DNA from: Thinopyrum elongatum
Lineage: Eukaryota > Streptophyta > Magnoliopsida > Poales > Poaceae
Direction: 5' to 3'
Assembly (NCBI GenBank): GCA_011799875.1
Contig: CM022298.1
Span: forward strand, 289,822,395-289,886,394
DNA length: 64,000 nucleotides
Shown here piece after piece: positions 10,952 through 21,564 of this stretch (positions within the stretch are counted from its first letter, which is position 1; each line of letters starts with the position of its first letter). The position numbers were made by a program, and so were the translations under genes. Under the pieces are notes generated by a model. The model was given only the letters and a program-made list of their open reading frames with translations. It ran no database searches and was not told the DNA's origin.

Positions 10952-12973
10952 CACTACTAGGGAAAAGCCTAGCAGTAGCGCGGGTCAAATGCTTATCAGT
11001 AGCGCGGGCAGCCGCGCCACTGATACGGCGCTACAGCTAACGCTTAGCAGTAGCGCGTGTTGACCCGCGCTACTGCTATCTGGGGATAGCAGTAGCGGTC
11101 GTCGCAAAAACGCGCTGCTGCTAATATCTGTAGCGCCCTAGTATAAAAGGCGCTACTGCTAAGACCTCGCTGCTGCTAAAGCCATACCCCGCGCTACTGT
11201 TATTAGTTTCTGAAAAAAAAATCTGCTCCATATTTTGTGCTGCTGAATTTTGTTTAGGGTTTTATACAATAGTCTCTAGCATATCATACACATACAAATC
11301 TGATCATATCACACACATACAAATAGTCTCATCAAATCGATCATGTCATCATCATAATCATCATCCAACACAAAATGATGTCTCTCGTCATCATCTTGAA
11401 ATAGCGATACATGTTATGAGATGTCTGGAATACTTGTAACTACATTGTCATCCATCTAAACAATGATATAGACAAGAAGAGCTATCACTATGAGGGAGAG
11501 CCGAACTATGCAGTACATGAGGCGGCGGTTATGAATCCTCTCTCGCGTTACCATGAATCTCAAGCAACTAGCTCCTGCTTCTTGTCTGCTTTTGAACCCT
11601 TTATGGCTGGCGCCCGAGAACCGCTCGGATCATTTACCCTGCACATAATCATCATTTTCCAAATATGACATGTCCAAAACATCACATGTCCAAATATGAC
11701 ATGTCCAAATTCCAAATATGACATGTCCAAATCACATGTCCACATATCACATGTCCACTTCAAATTTGCATATAACAGGAAGAAAAATATAGAACTTAAA
11801 GAAAAATGCAAGAAGTTTTTTTTAAATAGGGTTCATACCACCTAATTATATCACATGTCCAAATTCTGTTTTTTTAGAACTTGAAGAAAAATATATCACA
11901 TGTCCAAATTCTATTTTTTTTAAATAGGGTTCATACTGATTCTGTTTTTTTAAATAGCAACAATTGCTTTAACTAAAAAAATTAAATAGCAACAATTGCT
12001 TTAACTAAAAAATAGCAATAGTTTGAAACCTAGGGTTCATACTAACAACCACTAAAAAATAGCCACTAATCTGTCCTAGGGTTTTTTTTAACTAGGGTTC
12101 ATACTACCTAATTAACTAGGGTTCATACTAATTCTAATTAAATAACTAGCACTAAAAAATAGCCTAGGGTTCATACTAACTAGCACTAAATAGCTAGGGT
12201 TCATAATAAGAGAGAGAGAGAGAGAGAGAGAGAGCAGAGAGCAGAGAGCAGAGAAGAGGGGAGGGGAGAGTGCTTACAGAGGGCGGAGAGAGAGATGGGG
12301 TCGGGGGAGACGGGGCGACCGAGGCGCGGCAAGGCGGGGTCGGGGGAGACGGCGGCGAGGCGGGGTCGAGGGAGACGGTGGCGGAGAGCGAGGGCAGGGG
12401 CTCCGGCGAGGTCGAGGAGGAGGAGGCACAGGCGCGTGGCGACATCGAGGGCAGACTCCGGCGGAGACCGAGGGCAGGGGCTCCCGCGAGGGCGAGGGCA
12501 GGGGCTCCGGCGGCAGCGACAGGGGGAGAAGAGAGAGTGGGGAATTGGGGGAGGAAGTAGAGGAGGGAAGCCCGCGCGGGGGGTTATGTCAAAATAGCTT
12601 TAGCAGTAGCGTGGGAAAGGAAAACGCGCTGCTGCTAAAATCCGTAGCAGTAGCGCGCTCCTCACAAACTCGCTACTGCTAAGCTGGGCCCGCCCTGTGG
12701 ACAAGTTCAAACTTAGCAGTAGCGCCCTACCCTAAAAGTGCGCTACTACTAATTTGTTAGCAGTAGCGCGGCTTGCAGAAGGGCGCTACTAATATACCTA
12801 GCATGTCGGCAACGGTGTGGCAATTATAGTAGTAGCGCATTTTATTCCTACCGCGCTACTGCTAAGTGAATAGCAGTAGCGCCCTTTCTGACCACGCGCT
12901 ACTGCTAAGTAGTAGTAGCGCCTCATTTTAACACGCGCTACTGGTAAGATTCTGTGTATAAGGTTTTGTAGTG
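10952..12973. mobile_element. CACTA-B: 2.0-kb nested CACTA element
   Basis: The left end is CACTACTAGGGAAAAGCC and the right end TTTTGTAGTG, with a perfect ACA target duplication at 10949-10951 and 12974-12976. About 200-350 bases at each end are filled with TAGCAGTAGCGC and its reverse complement GCGCTACTGCTA, including perfect local hairpins. The middle is AT-rich, then purine-rich (12208-12560). GC-rich overlapping ORFs at 12200-12600 look like low-complexity artefacts. It has no transposase and would depend on an autonomous relative. Confidence 0.92.
12208..12290. repeat. (AG)n microsatellite and purine-rich tract
   Basis: A run of AG dinucleotides starts at about 12208 and grades into GAGCAGA and GAGGGG variants inside CACTA-B. 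Confidence 0.9.
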
Positions 12974-13139
12974 ACACGACATCCTCTTGAAAACTGTTTG
13001 CGTTAGGCCACCGTGCGCAAACGTTTACCACATAAAAAGTGTGTGTGATGGACAGCCTTTGCCACACAGTTTCTTCTACGCACCGTGTGTGATGCATTCA
13101 ATAACGCAAATGATAAAATTGTTAATATGGTGTGCAATG

Positions 13140-13395
13140 GCAACGCTATCACAAGAGATTTAATGGGGAAAATTGTGTGTGATGTACCTACGAACGGAAA
13201 CATTTTCCTTGGAGTGACCGTGTGGGATGTATATATGAACGGAAATGTACTTCTTGAATTAACTGTGTGGGATGTACATACTAACGGAAACGTATTCCTT
13301 GGATTGACTGTGTGGAATGTACATACGAACGGAAACGTTTAGCCGGGACTGACTGTGTGGGATGTACTTACGATCGGAAACGATTTGGCCTGTAT
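13140..13395. repeat. Right subterminal 45-bp repeats of CACTA-A
   Basis: Five copies with 45-base spacing, marked by GATGTAC/AATGTAC at 13181, 13226, 13271, 13316 and 13361. Each has a CTGTGTGGGATGTACATAC-type core followed by GAACGGAAACG. The remaining 13396-13621 holds no gene and leads to the terminus. Confidence 0.88.
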
Positions 13396-13621
13396 AATTG
13401 TATTTTTTTAGCACAACTGTACGTATAACCGTATTTGATCACTCGTCCGTTGCACACGACCTCATTTTACCGAGCGTGTGTGCCAGGAGGGCCTATCCCT
13501 GATGGTTTCTGGGTCATGTGGGAAGGACCCCCCTATCGCAGTCACTCACTTGGTGACGGTTCGAAACACCGTCGCAGAAAGGGGTTAAAAACCGTTTGTA
13601 TAGCACCTTGATGTACCAGTA

Positions 13622-14274
13622 GATCCAACTATATTAACAAAGCTAGCGATACATCAAGATCATGCCAAATCAAGAACACGAGAGAGAGAGAGAGAGAGAG
13701 ATCAAACACATAGCTACTAGTACAAACCCTCAGCCCAGAGGGTGGACTACTCCCTCCTCATCATGGTGGGCGCCGGGATAATGAAGATGGCCTCCGGTGA
13801 TGATTGCCCCCACCGGTAGGGTGCCGGAACAGGGTCCAAATTGGTTTTTCGTGGCTACCGAGGCTTGCGGCGGCGGAACTTCTGATCTAGGATTATTTCT
13901 GGGGGTTTCTATATTTATAGGATTTTTTGGCGTCGGTATCACGTCTAGATGGGCTTCAAGGGGCCCACTACCTACCAGCACATGTTGGAGGGGGCTGGCG
14001 CGCCTGGTGGGTACTGGCCACCTCATGGCTCTTCTGGCCCTCCCGTGAAGCTTCTAGTGCCTCTTTTCTTCCAAAAAAATCATCAAAAAGTTTCGCTGCA
14101 TTTGGAGAACTTTGATTTCTGCACAAAAAACAGCACCACGGTAGTTCTGCTAAAAACAGTGTCAGTCCAGGTTAGTTTCATTTAAATCATATAAAATTGC
14201 ACCCAAACCATATAAATTTTTTGTAAACATGGCATGAATACTTCATAAATTATAGATACGTTGGAGACGTATCA
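13622..14274 (-). repeat. Athila-like LTR, upstream (5') segment
   Basis: Continues the LTR interrupted at 1222, starting with the second GAT copy (13622-13624). It includes an (AG)n tract near 13680-13702 and ends with the LTR terminus read TGATACGTCTCC on the minus strand. Confidence 0.75.
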
Positions 14275-14524
14275 GTTCCCAAATTGGCTATAAAATATGG
14301 AGACCGCATATATGTTCATTATCTACCTTCCTAACTAGTACATATAAGTTGTATTTGTTCCAATTAGTTATTGTCAATTTACAGATCGTGGGCGCCCGAG
14401 TCACACAAAGTTAACAAATTAGCCATACAATTTCAAAATTATTGCATGACATGTTTAGCCAACTTGCTACCAAATCTTTAGCTTTATGCTTATCCTCCTT
14501 TCCTTTCGCATGTGTTCTCTGTAG

Positions 14525-16870
14525 ATGCCGAGTAGCAGCGACATCACTCATGCTTCAGGCGATGTATCTTCATCTAAGTCCGACAACCCTAGGTCTCCAG
14601 CAGATGGTTAGGGATCAAATAATCTGGAAGGGGATAGAGCTGCCGCAATCACCCTTCCGGTCAGGACACGGAAGAACGCTCCAAGAAAGCCCACACACCA
14701 GCCTAAAGGTGTATATGAAGTAACCGACATCGATTTAAAGTCTTGGGAACCAACTAAACCAGATAAAGTACGCACGAGCTTCAGGAGTGTGTGTGAATTT
14801 GTTGGCAGGGGAAGGCTCAACATTAATCTGCCGGGGTTTCGGAAGGCTGACACATTAACATGGCAAAGGATAGTCCAGGAGATCATGGATCACTTCAATG
14901 TTCCAGAGTAGTGGAGAATGCAGGTGGAACACGCTGCACTGAACAAGGCCAGGGATGCTTGGAGAAATTGGAAGCACGTGTTGTACAAGAAGTACTTAAG
15001 TGAAGGCAAGGACCCAATCCCCGCATACCCCCAAATTATAAAGGCAGACTAGGCAGAATTTAAAAGGGTCGGGGCAACTACAAAGTTTACTGAGAAGAGT
15101 GCCAAGAAATTAGAACTTCAGAAGAGGAACACACATACACCCATCATATGTGTGTGCCAAGATACTACAGCATGAAACCGATATGGGACCAGGAGAACAA
15201 AGAAGCAGTAGCTGCGGGTGGGAAACCGGCCTTTAGTGAAATCAGGAGCGAATGTGCTAGAGACTACTTTCGGGCACGTGCAAGGAGGCGTGACGATGGA
15301 ACTTATTACTTTGAAAACTCACATGACGAAGAATTGCATCATGTGATGTTAAAGGCTTCCAAGATCCCTGGAAGGTTCTACAGGAACTCAGAGCCATGTG
15401 ACATTCTGTCTGATGCTCTGGAAACAAAAGAGCCCCCTGGCCATGCAAGGGGTATAGTTGTCAATGTACCGCACAAGAGGGCTTTTGCACTCAACAAAGA
15501 AGAGAGGCTCTCACACTCAGAATCAGAATCAATTGTATGAAAGGTTGAGGAGGGACATGTATCCGGATCTTCAAAAGGAAATTGAGGAGTCAATGATGAT
15601 GCAGAAGACTCTAACACTGACAGATAGCTAGCAGATGGGAGGGGAGGCAGGCATGGAGGATGCTGCTTATTGCACGACAACACCACACAAGAGTAGTTGT
15701 GCATCACCTGACCCCAGCGACACTGAGACTGCAGCTGTGCATGATGATGCTATTTCTGATCTATCTGGAATGAAAGACAGACTGAGGGGCGTGCTTACAC
15801 ATTATGAAGGTACGTTAAAATGTCAACAGCCTGGGTTTGCCCCCTCCCTTTCTTGGAAGACGGCCTCTTGTTGAAGTGCTACGTGACTGAAGTAAAGCCT
15901 GGATTCGATGAATTTGCCCTAAAGAATGTCCTAGGGGACTTTGATGAGCAGAGGACCTTGGGAGAAACACTGTTACATCACATCCAGTGGCCACGAAAGG
16001 AAATAGACTTCATGGATGAGATCCCTGAAGCCCCGTCAAGAGCAACCAATGTCGCCCTTCAACCGATGACTCTCTCCTTACGACAGCAGCTCTCGCGTGC
16101 TTCCCCCAAGGAACCTAATACTCGTAATCCGATGGCTGATGCATCAACCTGTGATTAGCCCGCCCGTCTTTGTGTCGTACAGGCTATGTCATCGTCCGCC
16201 CCAGAGCAGCTAGTGGCAAGGCCTACAACTATTGAAGATGCGCCACTGGTTCAGATGTCGGCCACTGAAGCAGCAGGGGGAGACTCAGCGGCACCGCATG
16301 CTTAGCAAACCAACCTGGTGGAACGGACTGCTAAGCCGTCCGATGCTTTGGAACCGCCTGCTAAGCACTCCGTAGGTCCAGAACCGAGTGCTCATCAGTC
16401 CGTCGGTCTGTAGCCATGTGATCAGCATACCAATGCGTCAGAACTGCCTGCTCAGCAAACCAACGCGTTGGCACAGCCTCCTCAGCACACCGACAAGTTG
16501 GCACCACCTGAACAGAAACCCGACATAGCTTCAACACCTGGTCAGCAGTCAGTCACAGCAACACAGCCAGCTAAGCAGTCCGGCGTAGCTAAACCGTCTG
16601 CTAAGCAGTCTGTCGTAGCTTCACCGTCTGCTCGGCAGTCCACCTTTCAACCATCCAGACCTTGCACCAGAAGTGCTTCAAGTACCAAGAAGGAATCAGG
16701 CAAAAAGGCTGCACCCATGAGGAAACAGTCCCCGAGACCGAGGAGGAATGAGAATGATAGCCTTTACTTAAGGCACTCATTGCCCAGAACCAAATTACCA
16801 GAAAGTTGTTCGAATCAGAGAGTAATATTGTTTGTGACAACATGGACGATGCAGAATTCAATGTGATGCT
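14525..16870 (+). pseudogene. Plant En/Spm-type transposase-related protein (Transposase_24-like), degraded
   Basis: From ATG 14525 a frame encodes a Ser-rich N-terminus, then the DNA-associated core with GRGRLNINLPGFRKADT, HFNVPE and KARDAWRNWKHVLYKKYL. This is the pattern of plant Transposase_24/Ptta-En-Spm proteins. In-frame TAG stops lie at 14609, 14909 and 15050. The core continues after a frameshift near 15130 (MKPIWDQENKEAVAAGGKP, RARARR, 15148-15540) and again in another frame from 15541. The next block (15840-16160) includes KCYVTEVKPGFDEFALKNV and HIQWPRKEIDF, typical of the same family. A Pro/Gln/Ser-rich repeat tract spans 16290-16700. It carries at least two frameshifts and several stops and is clearly dead. 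Confidence 0.7.
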
Positions 16871-16920
16871 TGCTAAAAAAAGCAAACGTACTTGAAGCAG
16901 GCAATTAAATCCATGGCCAG

Positions 16921-18073
16921 CCATTTCTTATTGGTGAATACTTTGATGAGTGCAGTTCCAGTTGCCGCGCGTTACATAAATATTGCATGGATCAAATGTC
17001 AACAGGTCATCATGTTCTGCTAGTCTACTACAACAGAGATCATTTCCGACACGATCTGGGATCCATCAGTGTGGGTTTCGAGGACTTACATCTCTTCTTC
17101 AACTTCAACATGCTTGATGCCACTCTTGTTAGATGCCTAATTTTGTAAGTACTTAATAAACTTTGATCAATTTCTCCATACAAGGTTGTAAACAATAAAC
17201 AGCTAACTGTATTTTATTCCTCTCAAGGGATTGATCGCGCGGAGAAGAAAAATGGAGAGTGTGTATTTCATAGATCTTGAATTAGCAAATTTCACATTAT
17301 TACGTGATAAGGATGAACGGAAGTGGGCCATTAACAAGGTCGCCCGTATCTTCAAAAACACATCCCATGCAGAATCATTTCGCTGGCCATATCATGAAGG
17401 GTAAGTCAAATAAACAACCATGCATACACTGATTGTCTGTCAGATTTCAACATAGTTCATACGTTCATGGTTTTCTTACTCTCTAGCAATCACAGGATCT
17501 TGGTATTCATTGTTCCAAACAAGAACATAGTTTACTACCTGGATTCTCCCAGAGAGTCAATAAAGCCTTAGGATCTGACACATCTTCAGCAATTCATGGA
17601 TAGGTATGAAATTCTATGATGTTGAAATTAATTTGCATTCATATCTGGCTCAAGAATTGAGTATGTGAAAATTCATCTTCATTTGTAGTGTGTTGGCATT
17701 GTGGAAAACTAAACCAGGGAACATGTTCAAGAGGGAACTATCTCTACAGCACGAGATCGTTTCTCCGGTAAGATACCGAAATCGGTTATTTTCGAAAAGT
17801 GTATCCAATAGTTTGCAAATACCTTTTCTAACGCTACTCAAATGTTCAAGTTTCTAAATAAACCTCTTTCTATTTATGTCCAAAGAAAAAAATACATCTA
17901 ACACCAGTTAGGTTGTTCCTAATAGGGCAAATTTATGATCAATTCTGTATAAAAAAATTCAGTGTCCTCAGCAACAAGCAGGGACCAACCTTTGTGGATA
18001 CTATGTTTGCAGACACATGATCTCCATCTGCAAATCTGCTGATAGTTGTGAAGATGCTCGTGAATTAGTACCA
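16921..18073 (+). pseudogene. Ulp1-like (C48) cysteine-peptidase domain of the CACTA-C gene
   Basis: Exon-like pieces with GT-AG borders continue the gene upstream. About 16925-17148 gives GHHVLLVYYNRDHFRHDLGS, then DLHLFFNFNMLDATL. About 17240-17400 gives KMESVYFIDLELANFTLL. About 17487-17603 gives NHRILVFIVPNKNIVYYLDS. About 17690-17768 gives LALWKTKPGNMFKRELS. About 17962-18073 gives QQQAGTNLCGYYVCRHM. The His (NHRI), Asp (YYLDS), Gln (QQQAG) and Cys (LCGYYVC) positions match the Ulp1-type catalytic set. A TAG after ESIKP (about 17570) interrupts the fourth piece. Ulp1-like domains are recurrent passengers of plant DNA transposons. The activity is presumably lost. Confidence 0.7.
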
Positions 18074-18539
18074 GTAAGTCTATCTTAATTAATATCTTCT
18101 ACTCCACTCATATGGCACATTCTGATCTTAAAAATCCTGTAACTCATCTTTGAACCGAGGACGCCTGAACTGCTCCCCGCTGGTGAATTGCTGGTGGTTA
18201 GGAGATTATCAGCAACTTCTTCCTGAATCACTACATCAAGCCCACTGGTGATAATGAAGATTTCGGCATGCCTTCTCCTGAAACAATGAGTAAGAGTTGT
18301 CGCTAAATATATACGCATGGATCCACTGTTTTCCATGTGATGAGGTCTTTGTATTTCGTACACGATGATTGATTATGTACTGCATCTATCGACAAATCAT
18401 TGGAATTTAGCTACCATTTGTTCAATTGCAATTGTTGTGAATTCTGATGAATGTTCTCCGTGTGGACACTATTTGTTCAATTGCATATTGTGGCGAATTT
18501 GCTTTTTGCATGCCGGATCAAATGCGGTATTTTTGCTTT
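18074..18539. other. No gene seen; tail of the CACTA-C gene
   Basis: AT-rich sequence with a duplicated ATTTGTTCAATTGCA motif (18416 and 18471). It may contain a last exon or the 3' UTR of the Ulp1-like gene; nothing can be supported. Confidence 0.4.
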
Positions 18540-18771
18540 AGCCTGGCCATTGATGCGCACACAGTTCAACTAAATCAGTGTGTGTGATCTAGAACGGAAA
18601 GCATACGTCAATCATAGTAGAACCGTCGGTGATACGCAGCAGATTGCAGATGATTTGCAAATCTTCTATGTGTGCGTAGGGGCTCCTGAATCGTTTGTGA
18701 TAGCACATTATCGTACACAAGAGCTTATAGTGAACCGTGCCCAGTGCAAAATTGTAGGATCAAAAGTATGT
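18540..18771. repeat. Subterminal repeats of CACTA-C
   Basis: It shares the cores GTGTGTGATCTAGAACGGAAA and CTGAATCGTTTGTGATRGCACAT with CACTA-A (compare 8113-8150), so CACTA-A and CACTA-C belong to related CACTA groups. Confidence 0.6.
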
Positions 18772-19554
18772 CTAGAGGGGGTGATTAGACTACTTGACCA
18801 AATAAAAATCTATCCTTTTCCCAATTTTAGTTGTGGGCATATTTAGCAATTATGACAAGCCAAGCAATCAACTTACACATGCAATTCTAAGAGTACAGCA
18901 GCGGAATGTATAGCATTGCATATGAAGGTAAAAGGGAAGGGTTTAGAGAAGGCAAACGCAATGGGGACACGAAGATTTTTGGCATGGTTCCGATAGGTGG
19001 TGCTATCGTACATCCACGTTGATGGAGACTTCAACCCACAAAGGGTAACGGCTGCGCGAGTCCACGGAGGGCTCCACCCACGAAGGGTCCACGAAGAAGC
19101 AACCTTGTCTATCCCACCATGGCCATCGCCCACGAAGGACTTGCCTCACTCGGGTAGATCTTCACGAAGTATGCGATCTCCTTGCCCTTACAAACTTCTT
19201 GGTTCAGCTCCACATCTTTTCGGAGGCTCCCAAGCGACACCTAACCAATCTAGAAGACACCACTCTCCAAAAGTTGATAGATGGTGTGTTGATGATGAAC
19301 TCTTTGCTCTTGTGCTTCAAATGATAGTCTCCCCAACACTCAACTCTCTCTCACAGATTTGGCTATGGTGGAAGAAGGGTTTGAGTGGAAAGCAACTTGG
19401 GGAAGGCTAGAAATCAAGGTTCAAATGGTAGGAATGGAAACTCTTGATCTCAACACATGAGTAGGTGGTTCTCTCTCAGAAAAAGAATGGTGGAAGTGTA
19501 GGCACATTCTGATGGCTCTCTCTTATGAGGGAGAAGGGGTGGATGGGTATATAT
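18772..19554 (-). repeat. Fragment of an LTR (family uncertain)
   Basis: Starts TGTAGGATCAAAAGTATGTC and contains the unusual block GATAGGTGGTGCTATCGTACA followed by repeated CCACGAAGG words (19040-19140). I recall this from an abundant Triticeae LTR read in reverse orientation. It is cut at 19554 by the Copia element, whose 5-bp target duplication would be TATAT (19550-19554); the rest would lie beyond the window. The overlapping ORF at 18997-19410 is incidental. Confidence 0.55.
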
Positions 19555-21296
19555 TGTTGGGTAACATTGCATGGAAAACAAAAAAAATCTACGCACACGC
19601 AAGATCTATCCATAGAGATGCATAGCTAAGAGAGGGGGAGAGCATCTACAAACCCTTATAGATTGCTAAGCGGAAGCGTTTATCATGTGGATGATGTACT
19701 CGTACTCTTCGCGGTCCGATCACGATCCAACCGATCTAGTGCCGAACGGACGGCACCTCCGAGTTTAGCACACGTGCGGCTCGATGACGTCTCCTCCTTC
19801 TTGATCCAGCAAGCGGGAGAGGAGAAGTAGATGGGATCACAACCAACACGATGGTGTGATGGTGATGGTGGTGGTGGAGCACCGACAGCGCTTCGCTAAG
19901 CGTCGCTGGGACGAGGCGAAGGAACTACGGAGTAACGGGAGAGAGAGGGGTGCCAAGGGCTTGGTGTGTCCTCTTGGGGTGCCCCCTCCCCACTATATAT
20001 AGGTGGAGGGGCATGGGAAACAGCCCCTCCAAGCCCTAGGGCGCAGCTAAGGGGGAGAGGACTTCGACTCCAAGTCCAATCCTATTCCTACTAGGACTCC
20101 TTCCTTTTTTGCCTTCCCTAGCCACATGGGCTTTTGAGGACTTGGTGCGCCTAGCCCAATAAGGCCAGGGTGCCTCCCTGCAGCCCATGCTAGCCCTTGG
20201 GTCATGGTGGACCCACTTGTGGACTTCCGGACCCCTCCGGAATCCTCCGAAACCTTCTGGAAGCTTCCCGGTACAATACCGAAAAAAACTGCTCCTTTTT
20301 CCGGAACCCAAAATATGACTTCCCATATATAAATCTTTACCTCTTGACCATTCCGAGACTCCTCGTGACGTCTGAGATCTCATCCGGGACTCCGAACAAC
20401 ATTTTGTTACCACTCATCAAATATCCCAATACTACTCTAGCGTCAACGAACGTTAAGCGTGCGACCCTGCGGGTTCGGGAATTATGTAGTCATGACCGAG
20501 ACACCTCTCCGGTCAATAACCAATAGCGGGACCTGGATGCCCATATTTATTCCTACATATTCCACGAAGATCTTTTATCAGTTGAATCTTTATGACAACA
20601 TACGTAATTCCCTTTGTCTATCGGTATGTTACTTGCCCGAGATTCGATCATCGGTATCTCTATACCTAGTTCAATCTCGTTACCGGCAAGTCTCTTTACT
20701 TGTTCCGTAATACATCATCTTGTAACTAACCCCTTAGTCACTTTGCTTGCAAGCTTCTTGTGATGTGCATTACCGAGAGGGCCCAGAGATACCTCTCTGA
20801 TACACGGAGTGACAAATCCCAATCTCGATTCACGCCAACTCAACAGACACCTTCGGAGATACCTGTAGAGCATCTTTATGATCACCCAGTTACGTTGTGA
20901 CATTTGATAGCACACAAGGTATTCCTCCAATATCCGGGGGTTGCATGATCTCATGGTCGAAGGAACATGTATTTGACATTAAGAAAGTAGTAGCAATAAA
21001 CTGAACAATCATATGCTAAGCTAACGGATGGGTCTTGTCCATCACATCATTCTCCTAATGATGTGATCTCATTATCAAATGACAACTCATGTCTATGGTT
21101 AAGAAACCTTAACCATCTTTGATCAACGAGCTAGTCTAGTAGAGGCTCACTAGGGACACGGTATTTGTTTATGTATCCACACATGTATTTAAGTTTCCGG
21201 TCAATACAATTCTAGCATGAATAATAAACCTTTATCATGATTAAGGAAATATAATAATAACCATTTTATTATTGCCTCTAGGGCATATTTCCATCA
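19555..21296 (-). repeat. 3' LTR of the Copia element
   Basis: Read on the minus strand it begins TGATGGAAATATG at 21296 and ends TTACCCAACA at 19555, about 1.74 kb, the usual length for BARE/Angela-type LTRs. A TATATATA-like stretch with GGAGGGGCA neighbours lies near 19993-20002. The open frames inside it (for example 20036-20526) are not genes. Confidence 0.88.
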
Positions 21297-21311
21297 GTCT
21301 CCCACTTGCAC
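21297..21311 (-). promoter_or_regulatory. Polypurine tract of the Copia element
   Basis: The minus strand reads GTGCAAGTGGGAGAC directly before the LTR, the position and purine-rich composition of a plus-strand primer. Between 21312 and 21564 there is only repeated CACATCGYCATGTGA sequence and no coding frame. Confidence 0.75.
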
Positions 21312-21564
21312 TAGAGTCAATAATCTAGTTCACATCGTCATGTGATTAACACCCATAGTTCACATCGCCATGTGACTAACACCAAAAGAGTTTACTAGAG
21401 TCAGTAATCTAGTTCACATCGCCATGTGATTAACACCCAAAGATTTTACTAGAGTGTGATCATGTTTTGCGTGTGAGAGAGGTTTTAGTCAACGGGTCTG
21501 CAACATTCAGATCAGTGTGTACTTTGCAAATGTCTATGTCTACAATGCTCTACATAGAGCTATT

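Larger units (their letters stand above)
1223..13621. mobile_element. CACTA-A: 12.4-kb non-autonomous CACTA transposon
   Basis: The left end is CACTACTGCAGG at 1223, flanked by GAT (1220-1222). The right end is ...CCAGTA at 13621, followed by GAT (13622-13624), a 3-bp target duplication inside the WHAM-like LTR. The right terminus lacks the expected final GTG, so it may be slightly truncated. Both ends carry arrays of short subterminal repeats with the core GTGTGNGATG. There is no TNP2 transposase. The cargo is two coiled-coil or Ala-rich ORFs, a third interrupted ORF, a B3-domain pseudogene and several tandem arrays. CACTA-B is nested inside. Confidence 0.75.
1..14274 (-). mobile_element. 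Athila-lineage (WHAM-like) Gypsy LTR retrotransposon, 5' end only
   Basis: Read on the minus strand, an LTR starts at 14274 with TGATACGTCTCC, ends near 269 with ATTAGACATCA, and is followed by a primer-binding site and about 240 bases of leader that leave the window at position 1. The LTR resembles my memory of the Triticeae WHAM/Sabrina-type LTR. It is interrupted by CACTA-A; joining 1-1222 to 13622-14274 gives a continuous LTR of about 1.6 kb. No gag or pol of this element lies in the window. It appears to have inserted into CACTA-C, whose coding remnants start right after 14274. The family name is recalled, not searched. Confidence 0.8.
14275..18771 (+). mobile_element. CACTA-C: remnant of an older CACTA element
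   Basis: Coding remnants of a CACTA-associated gene (transposase-like N-terminal part, Ulp1-like C-terminal part) are followed at 18540-18771 by GTGTGTGAT-type subterminal repeats resembling those of CACTA-A. The left end is cut by the WHAM-like element at 14274 and the right end by an LTR at 18772. No terminus is preserved, so the class call rests on coding and repeat content. Confidence 0.65.

Noticed and set aside
12194..12597. Overlapping ORFs in CACTA-B
   Set aside because: Purine-rich low-complexity DNA; Gly/Arg/Glu or Ser/Pro-only products on both strands.
20036..20710. ORFs in the Copia LTR
   Set aside because: They lie wholly inside an LTR and do not correspond to any coding part of the element.
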